Positions 58,293 to 64,000 of a DNA stretch of 64,000 nucleotides are shown here, piece by piece (position 1 is the stretch's first letter; each line of letters opens with the position of its first letter). The stretch is from positions 2,294,001 to 2,358,000 of the forward strand of contig NZ_CP047942.1 of NCBI RefSeq assembly GCF_014279835.1. Reading direction: 5' to 3'. The DNA comes from Synechococcus sp. MVIR-18-1 (GTDB lineage: Bacteria; Cyanobacteriota; Cyanobacteriia; PCC-6307; Cyanobiaceae). The translations under genes and the position numbers were made by a program. The notes below the pieces were generated by a model. The model was not told the origin of the DNA, ran no database searches, and saw only the letters and a list, made by a program, of their open reading frames with translations.

Positions 58293-61037
58293 TCAACCCA
58301 GATCCGCCAACCGTCTGCGTGCCAAGTCAGCCTGAGCCTCCGCTTCAGCAAGCTTGGCCTTGCATTCAGCCACCACCTCTGGCGGAGCCTTATCCGCAAA
58401 GTTGGGATTGCTGAGGCGTCCTGCTAGCCCCTTGATCTCCTTCTCTGCTTTGGCGATGTCTTTTTCAAGACGACCCTGAAGCGCTTCCAGATCCACAAGG
58501 CCTTCAATGGGCAGCAACACCTGCAACTCACCGCTGATGCCAGCGAGTGCTTTCGCAACAGGTGCAGCCTCGGCCTGAGCCTGCGTCATCAACTCCACCG
58601 ATTCCGCTCGCGTGAGCGCGGTGATATCAGGAGTCCCTTGCTCTAACACTGCCATCAGCTCTGGGCGGCTCGTCACGAAACGCACGGGCACCGATTGGGA
58701 TGGCTTTAAGCCCGCCACCGCGCGCAAGTTACGCACCACTCGGATCGCAGCGATCAATTCAGAAAAGGACGCTTCCAAGCCATCATCCAAAGCAACCTCG
58801 TCCACAGCCGGCCAAGGCTGAAGCGCTAAGAACGTGATTTCGGGCTCAGCCGTCACGCTGTGCCACAGCTCTTCGGTGAGGTGGGGCATCAACGGATGCA
58901 ACATCAAATGCATTTGGCTGATCACCTTTGCCAGCACCTGTTTGGCCGTGTGCTGATCCGCCAAAGCTGCAGTGCTGGGCTCCTCTCCTGGATTCAAGCG
59001 ACACTTGCTCAGCTCCAAATACCAGTCACAAACATCGTTCCAAGCGAATTCATACAAGCCTTTAGCGGCTTCACCAAGGGCATAGCTGCTGTAGCGGGCT
59101 GCCGTTTCCCGGTTCACACGCGCCAAGCGCGACAAAATCCAGCGGTCGGCGAGCTGCAACGCCGACGGATCTGGCTCGCCGAGCTGTGCTGGTGTGGCTC
59201 CACCCAGATTCATCAGGGCGAACCTGGTGGCATTCCAGAGCTTGTTCGCGAAATTGCGCGAGGCCTCAACCGTGGCAGATGTGTCCTTCTTACGGTCGTA
59301 ATCAAGGCGAATGTCTTGACCCGCGCCGGCCACCTCGCGCACGAGAGCGAAACGCAGGGCATCGGTGCCATAGCGCTCAATCAACAACAGGGGATCGATC
59401 CCGTTGCCGGCGCTTTTGCTCATCTTGCGGTTCTGCTCGTCCCGCACCAGACCGTGGATATAAACGTCCTTAAACGGCATCTCACCGGTGAAGGCACCAG
59501 CCATCATCGTCATCCGGGCCACCCAGAAAAAGATGATATCGAAGCCCGTGATCAAGGTGCTGGTGGGGTACCAACGCTGAAAATCAGCCGCATTCTCATC
59601 GGGCCAACCCAGGGTTGAGAACGGCCAGAGGCCGCTGGAAAACCAGGTGTCGAGAACGTCTTCGTCCTGCTCAATGCGGGCCTCAGCTCCAAACTTTTCT
59701 TTGGCTTGGGCAAGAGCATCGGCTTCGTTCCGAGCCACCACATAGGGCGTGGTGTCGGTGTACTTGCCGCCGGTTTCACTAATCACAAACCAGGCAGGGA
59801 TGCGATGGCCCCACCAGAGCTGACGGCTGATGCACCAGTCGCGAATATCCGTAAGCCAGTCGCGGTAGACCTTTTCCCAGCGCTCAGGGATGAAGCGGGG
59901 ATCCTGTTTGGCCAATGCTTCTCGACAGCGAGCCGCAAGAGGCTCGGTGTTCACAAACCACTGGGTGGAGAGCAGGGGCTCCACCGGCACCTTGCCCCGA
60001 TCGGAGTGGGGAACGCTGTGGCGGTAGTCCTCCACCTTGACCAACAAACCCTCCTCGTCGAGGGCTGCCACCACAGCCTGACGCGCCTCAAAGCGATCCA
60101 TGCCTTCGAAGCGGCCGGCTTCGGCATTCATCGTGCCGTTCTTGCGCATCACCGTGATCTGAGCCAAACCGTGACGCTGCCCAATCGCAAAGTCATTGGG
60201 GTCATGGGCCGGAGTGACCTTGACGCAGCCAGTGCCGAACTCCTTCTCCACGTGATCGTCGGCAACGATCGGGATCTGACGGCCCGTAAAAGGAAGGTCA
60301 AGGGTCTGACCCACGAGATGGGCATAGCGCTCATCGCTGGGGTTCACTGCTACTGCCGTATCACCGAGCATGGTTTCTGGCCGCGTCGTGGCCACCTCGA
60401 GATGGCCATCCCCACTGCTGAGCGGGTAGCGGAAATGCCAGAGATGGCCATCCACCTCTTTCATCTCCACCTCCAGGTCACTCACCGCGGAGCCCGAAGC
60501 AGGACACCAATTCACCAGGTATTCACCGCGGTAGATCAAGCCCTGCTCATGGAGACGAACGAAGGCCTCTTTCACCGCCTCGCTAAGACCTTCATCCAAC
60601 GTGAAGCGTTGTCGCTTCCAGTCGACGGAATACCCCAACCGGCGCAACTGGTCGACAATGCGACCACCACTTTCTGCTTTCCACTGCCAGGCGCGCTCCA
60701 AGAAGGCCTCACGGCCAAGGTCATGGCGCGTCTTGCCCTCCTCCTTCAGCTGCTTCTCAAGGATCGTCTGCACTGCGATCGAAGCGTGATCCGTGCCCGG
60801 CAGACAAAGCACGTTTTTGCCCGCCAACCGTTGATAGCGCACGATCGTATCGATCAGAGCCGTATTAAAGGCATGCCCCATGTGCAGGCTGCCGGTGACG
60901 TTGGGCGGCGGGATGACCACTGCAAACGGTTCGCCCTCAGCCGCAGGATCCGGATGAAAGGCCCCCTCGTCCTCCCAGGCCTTCTGCCATCTGGCTTCCG
61001 TACCAACCGGGTCATAGGTCTTGGCCAGATCCGACAC
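58293..61037 (-). CDS. valS: Valyl-tRNA synthetase
   Basis: The enzyme that charges tRNA-Val, 914 residues from GTG 61037 ([16 protein letters not shown]). Class I motifs HMGH ([12 protein letters not shown], about 50) and KMSKS (RKMSKSAGN) are intact, as are the editing-domain segment [13 protein letters not shown] and the C-terminal coiled coil (about 850-914). A TTG at 61106 would add 23 residues that do not look like the family. Its 3' 120 bases are the right copy of the direct repeat. Confidence 0.96.
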   Translation of the reverse strand: MSDLAKTYDPVGTEARWQKAWEDEGAFHPDPAAEGEPFAVVIPPPNVTGSLHMGHAFNTALIDTIVRYQRLAGKNVLCLPGTDHASIAVQTILEKQLKEEGKTRHDLGREAFLERAWQWKAESGGRIVDQLRRLGYSVDWKRQRFTLDEGLSEAVKEAFVRLHEQGLIYRGEYLVNWCPASGSAVSDLEVEMKEVDGHLWHFRYPLSSGDGHLEVATTRPETMLGDTAVAVNPSDERYAHLVGQTLDLPFTGRQIPIVADDHVEKEFGTGCVKVTPAHDPNDFAIGQRHGLAQITVMRKNGTMNAEAGRFEGMDRFEARQAVVAALDEEGLLVKVEDYRHSVPHSDRGKVPVEPLLSTQWFVNTEPLAARCREALAKQDPRFIPERWEKVYRDWLTDIRDWCISRQLWWGHRIPAWFVISETGGKYTDTTPYVVARNEADALAQAKEKFGAEARIEQDEDVLDTWFSSGLWPFSTLGWPDENAADFQRWYPTSTLITGFDIIFFWVARMTMMAGAFTGEMPFKDVYIHGLVRDEQNRKMSKSAGNGIDPLLLIERYGTDALRFALVREVAGAGQDIRLDYDRKKDTSATVEASRNFANKLWNATRFALMNLGGATPAQLGEPDPSALQLADRWILSRLARVNRETAARYSSYALGEAAKGLYEFAWNDVCDWYLELSKCRLNPGEEPSTAALADQHTAKQVLAKVISQMHLMLHPLMPHLTEELWHSVTAEPEITFLALQPWPAVDEVALDDGLEASFSELIAAIRVVRNLRAVAGLKPSQSVPVRFVTSRPELMAVLEQGTPDITALTRAESVELMTQAQAEAAPVAKALAGISGELQVLLPIEGLVDLEALQGRLEKDIAKAEKEIKGLAGRLSNPNFADKAPPEVVAECKAKLAEAEAQADLARRRLADLG
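58335..58456. repeat. Direct repeat (right copy), within valS
   Basis: This 122-bp block is the functional valS 3' part corresponding to the remnant at 55441-55561. Homologous recombination between the two would delete the second binding-protein/MscS pair and leave one valS end. Confidence 0.95.
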
Positions 61038-61128
61038 GGGGAGAACCCATACACGCCATTCATGGTCGCAAAAGACGTTTTCAGGCGGCTTGACAGCGAT
61101 GATCAACCAGCATCAATGCCAAGGATCC

Positions 61129-61416
61129 ATGGGCTCCACTTCCAACGATCTCAGCACTGCCATCCAGCAGATGCTTGAAACTGTGGCCCAGAACGATGAG
61201 CTCAAGAGGGGCTTGCGGATGGCCACCACAGCGGCTGCCGTTAGCGAGGTGGCAGCACTGGCAGGGTTTGAGATCGCCCCTGCTGCACTCGTGAAGCATT
61301 ACGCCCAGCGCCTACTCGATGCACCCGATGCAACCGCAGTCCACAATTTCGACCTTTGCAGCTGGGATGCCGGTGAATTGCTCTGGGCGATGAACAACTG
61401 GAGTGTTCAGGACTGA
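61129..61416 (+). CDS. Nif11-like small protein
   Basis: A 95-residue protein. The N-terminal helix pair (STAIQQMLETVAQNDELKRGL and VSEVAALAGFEIAPAALVKH) resembles Nif11-type domains, some of which are leader peptides of modified peptides in marine picocyanobacteria. The short C-terminus has one Cys (FDLCSWDAGELLWAMNNW) and no double-glycine core, so it is probably not a precursor. ATG 61129 has AAGGA just upstream. Confidence 0.6.
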   Translation: MGSTSNDLSTAIQQMLETVAQNDELKRGLRMATTAAAVSEVAALAGFEIAPAALVKHYAQRLLDAPDATAVHNFDLCSWDAGELLWAMNNWSVQD

Positions 61417-62039
61417 GCAAGACGCTTGAGGTAATCCTGCTGAGCGCCCGCATTAATCCAACCCGTGGCAATCGTCTTACTCAGCTCTGGATTCACCCTG
61501 CCGCGGTGAATATGCGATGGGCCCGCTGGAAAGATCACTAATTTGCCGCGTTCGGCAGGTTCGTGATGGTTCTGCCAATGGAACTCCGTGCCTGCCTCTT
61601 CCACGGTGTCGCAATAAAGAATCCAAGCCAACACCCGATGCACGGGCTCAGTCGCTTCATCGCTGATCGTCCAATCGCAATGCCACTGCTTAAACCCTTC
61701 TCCAGGCGCGTACCGCTGCAAGTTAAAGATCGGCATCACAAACAACTCTTGTTCGGGGCAAACCGAACGAAACAGAGGTCTTTCCTGCACATAGCGCTCT
61801 AATCCAGCGGCAACGCCGCGCAAGACCACCTCAGACAAACCGAAGGCATCAGGATCACTGCGATCAATCGCGACCAAGCTGATATCCGTTGAAACCTTGG
61901 CCGGCTCCTCTCCGCCGCCAGGCCCGAAAGCCACCCCAGCCCGTTGCAAATCAATGCGGCGATCAAAAAAGGCCATGGCACCATCCGCCACCGCTTCGAA
62001 ACCAGCGTTGCGATACCGCGCGATCAGGTCTTTAGACAT
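61407..62039 (-). CDS. 2OG-Fe(II) oxygenase-like protein
   Basis: A 210-residue protein of the double-stranded beta-helix oxygenase family. The iron ligands HxD appear in KQWHCDW and the distal His in SHIHRG, with the 2-oxoglutarate-binding Arg likely nearby. It resembles prolyl-4-hydroxylase-type enzymes that may modify proteins or small molecules. It overlaps the end of the Nif11-like gene by 10 bases and its own start by one base with the stop of the upstream gene. Confidence 0.8.
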   Translation of the reverse strand: MSKDLIARYRNAGFEAVADGAMAFFDRRIDLQRAGVAFGPGGGEEPAKVSTDISLVAIDRSDPDAFGLSEVVLRGVAAGLERYVQERPLFRSVCPEQELFVMPIFNLQRYAPGEGFKQWHCDWTISDEATEPVHRVLAWILYCDTVEEAGTEFHWQNHHEPAERGKLVIFPAGPSHIHRGRVNPELSKTIATGWINAGAQQDYLKRLAQS

Positions 62040-62539
62040 CAGGATTCAGGACGTTTCCAAGGGATCGCAACAACGCCATCAAGGGCTTGCCACTGACTTT
62101 GGTCAGCTGTTACGAGCTCGAGCAAATCAGCCCTCTCTAAGGCACGGGTTAGACGTTCCGGTGCCAGCACCGAGGGATCTTGCGGGGCTTGAGACAGCAA
62201 CAGCACTTGAGCATCAGCTGGATCCGCCAAGACATGGAGTTCAAGATCCCCCAACTCTCGTTCAAAAAATGTGCGACGCATCCGCATCGTGATCGGCTCC
62301 CCCAGAGACCTCGCGAAGTGCTCAAGGCTGTCTGTATCCCCTGAAAGGCCGCAATTCAAGGCAAGCCAAATCATTAATTTCGCCCAGCCATCCACCGTCC
62401 AAAGCGGTTGAAAACTGAGCCGGTGCTGTCGAATCAGCTCCAAAAGGGCAAAGTCCACAAGGGTTCCTTGCAGCTGATCAGAGTCCGGAAGGCCCATATC
62501 AAACATCGTCTTCGAGACATCTTCCCTGCCGAAGGTCAA
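62039..62539 (-). CDS. Protein of unknown function
   Basis: A 166-residue protein with helical character in its first half (GTLVDFALLELIRQHRLSF, WAKLMIWLALNCGL) and a mixed second half (DLELHVLADPADAQVLLLSQ). No family recognised. It overlaps the oxygenase gene by one base and is likely in the same operon. ATG 62539 or 62506 may serve as start. Confidence 0.6.
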   Translation of the reverse strand: MTFGREDVSKTMFDMGLPDSDQLQGTLVDFALLELIRQHRLSFQPLWTVDGWAKLMIWLALNCGLSGDTDSLEHFARSLGEPITMRMRRTFFERELGDLELHVLADPADAQVLLLSQAPQDPSVLAPERLTRALERADLLELVTADQSQWQALDGVVAIPWKRPES

Positions 62540-62568
62540 AATGGTGGTGCTATCGATCGACTCTGGCC

Positions 62569-62826
62569 ATGACCCTGGATCTCAACGATCCCGAACTCGA
62601 GTTCTCGGATCTGGTGTACGCCTATCAGAGCTGGGTGATGGCCGTCATCAATGACGAGAAGCTCGAAGGCGATGACCTCCTCCTGACGGACGAGATCGCC
62701 GAGGATGCTCTCAACGCCATGAGATTCCTTCCAGGCGAAGTCACCAGTGCAATTGAAACGTCTCTAGCCCGTGTCTACGACGTCGATGCCGACGAATTAG
62801 CGGAATTGCTCTTCCCCGAAGACTGA
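62569..62826 (+). CDS. Small acidic protein of unknown function
   Basis: An 85-residue, strongly acidic protein (LNDPELEFSDLVYAYQSW, DDLLLTDEIAEDALNAM, ETSLARVYDVDADELAELL). The helical, leucine- and acid-rich pattern looks like a real small protein of cyanobacterial type. No name known to me. Confidence 0.6.
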   Translation: MTLDLNDPELEFSDLVYAYQSWVMAVINDEKLEGDDLLLTDEIAEDALNAMRFLPGEVTSAIETSLARVYDVDADELAELLFPED

Positions 62827-62865
62827 TTCGAACAGCGAGACTGGATCTTCTCTGACGTCTGCTCC

Positions 62866-63783
62866 ATGGGCTGGACCCTGAAGGACATCCCAGACCAAAC
62901 GGGACGTGTGGCCCTCGTCACTGGGGCCAACAGCGGCCTGGGTTTGGAAACCAGTCGTGCGCTTTTAGAAAAAGGCGCAACCGTGCTCATGGCTTGCCGC
63001 AGCCAACGCAAAAGCGAAGAGGCACGACGCGACTTGCTGGATCAAGGCACAACGGGCGTTGACCTGCTGGATCTTGATTTATCCGATCTCAATAGTGTTG
63101 AGCGCTGCGCCAACGTTGTCCGAGAGCGTTATGGCCGCCTGGACCTGTTGATGAACAACGCTGGCCTGATGGCACCTCCACGGCGGTTGAGCGTTCAAGG
63201 CTTCGAAATGCAGTTTGCCGTGAACCATCTCGGGCACATGGCACTCACCCAACAGCTTCTTCCCCTGATGGAAGGCCGCCAAGATGCGCGGGTGGTCACT
63301 GTGACGTCTGGTGCGCAATATTTCGGCAAAATGGCGTGGTCAGATCTGCAGGGCGAGCAGCGCTATGACCGATGGAGCGCCTACTGCCAGAGCAAATTGG
63401 CCAACGTGATGTTTGCACTCGAGCTCAATCAGCGGCTTCAACAGCACAACAGCACCGTGATCTCTCTCGCCGCCCATCCAGGCCTCGCCCGCACCAACCT
63501 TCAACCGGTCTCCGTCGCCGCGACCGGAGCCTGGCAAGAGTCTCTGGCCTACCGAATCATGGACCCCTTATTTCAAAGCGCAGCGATGGGTGCACTCCCC
63601 CAACTCCATGCAGCAACAGCAAGCGTGAAAGGTGGAGAGCACTTCGGTCCGGGTGGCTTTGCAGCCATGCGCGGAATGCCGACACGTCAACCTGTGGCCC
63701 GTACAGCCCGAGACACCGAACAACGCAAGCGCCTTTGGACGACCAGCGAAGACATGATTCAATCCAATACGCGCAAGGTCTGA
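62866..63783 (+). CDS. Short-chain dehydrogenase/reductase
   Basis: A 305-residue SDR. Cofactor motif TGANSGLG (about 19-26), NNAGLM (about 99) and the catalytic Tyr-x3-Lys in YCQSK (about 173-177) are intact. The pattern and length are close to the retinol-dehydrogenase/protochlorophyllide-reductase-like branch, but the extra features of light-dependent protochlorophyllide reductase are absent, so the substrate is unknown. Confidence 0.9.
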   Translation: MGWTLKDIPDQTGRVALVTGANSGLGLETSRALLEKGATVLMACRSQRKSEEARRDLLDQGTTGVDLLDLDLSDLNSVERCANVVRERYGRLDLLMNNAGLMAPPRRLSVQGFEMQFAVNHLGHMALTQQLLPLMEGRQDARVVTVTSGAQYFGKMAWSDLQGEQRYDRWSAYCQSKLANVMFALELNQRLQQHNSTVISLAAHPGLARTNLQPVSVAATGAWQESLAYRIMDPLFQSAAMGALPQLHAATASVKGGEHFGPGGFAAMRGMPTRQPVARTARDTEQRKRLWTTSEDMIQSNTRKV

Positions 63784-63789
63784 ATCACC

Positions 63790-64000
63790 ATGAAGACCCA
63801 GCCGACAGCGAGCCGACAGCGACAACAGCGCCTTCTTGACGCCTTGCGTGGCTGCGGTGACGAAATGAGTGGTCAACAGCTCCATCGGCTCTTAGAGAAC
63901 GGATCCAGCGCCATGGGACTGGCCACGGTGTACAGAAACCTCAGACAACTGCAGCAGCAGGGTCTTGTGCGCTGCCGGCATCTACCCACCGGGGAGGCCC
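63790..64000 (+). CDS. Fur-family regulator (3' end outside window)
   Basis: The first 70 residues of a metal- or peroxide-responsive repressor. The winged-helix recognition motif GLATVYRNLRQLQQQGLV is seen; the metal-binding C-terminal domain is outside the window. It is a Fur, PerR or Zur member, and the fragment cannot tell which. It starts 6 bases after the SDR stop. Confidence 0.85.
   Translation, partial: MKTQPTASRQRQQRLLDALRGCGDEMSGQQLHRLLENGSSAMGLATVYRNLRQLQQQGLVRCRHLPTGEA

Noticed and set aside
58860-59618. 252-codon plus-strand frame
   Set aside because: Antisense shadow of valS with no family features.
59706-61178. 490-codon open frame on the plus strand
   Set aside because: It lies antisense across valS, whose motifs are unambiguous, and has no recognisable domain.

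Overview
The window looks like chromosomal DNA of a marine unicellular cyanobacterium, most likely a picocyanobacterium of the Synechococcus type. The reasons are the paired Flv3/Flv1 flavodiiron proteins, a TRAP keto-acid transporter, a cyanobacterial chorismate lyase, short intergenic gaps, a moderately GC-rich composition and many small conserved cyanobacterial unknowns. This is judged by family recognition, not by a database search. No tRNA, rRNA, CRISPR array, transposase or phage gene was seen.

Layout. 0-12.2 kb: a CHASE2 adenylate cyclase cut by the left edge, a FecR-domain exported protein, a Coq4-like protein, alaS, and a tight run of membrane protein, SNF2 helicase, SWIM zinc-finger protein and MEKHLA protein. 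12.2-14.4 kb: a divergent Nramp-like transporter and Hsp20. 14.6-23.5 kb: a complete TRAP transporter followed on the same strand by flv3, flv1, rubrerythrin, an FMN reductase and a pirin, which together read as an oxygen and redox block. 23.7-31.8 kb: small unknowns, the leftward group PLP lyase-gcvH-gcvP, and two acyl-lipid desaturases flanking an opposing HTH-like gene. 31.8-39.3 kb: rplI, dnaB and mnmG, with a 3.2 kb AT-richer surface-protein gene between dnaB and mnmG. 39.3-48.2 kb: cell-envelope and quinone genes, a SprT-like protein with two small partners, ligA and a DUF389 protein.

The most unusual part is 49.0-61.0 kb. Two paralogous gene pairs each encode a lipoprotein of the ABC solute-binding fold whose stop codon overlaps (ATGA) the start of an MscS-type channel. 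No importer permease lies beside either pair, so the binding protein may work with the channel rather than with an ABC importer. Between the pairs lie an opposing three-gene ABC-2 exporter operon and a third, conventional MscS gene. The second pair is bracketed by about 122-bp direct repeats of the valS 3' end, about 97% identical. The outer copy belongs to an internally deleted valS remnant, which marks this pair as duplicated or inserted. valS follows, then a Nif11-like protein, a 2OG-Fe(II) oxygenase, small unknowns, an SDR and the start of a Fur-family regulator cut by the right edge.

Several genes too short for ordinary ORF lists are annotated: a 31-residue membrane peptide (43460-43555), a 57-residue protein overlapping the DUF389 gene (47989-48162) and a less certain 58-residue membrane protein (40921-41097).
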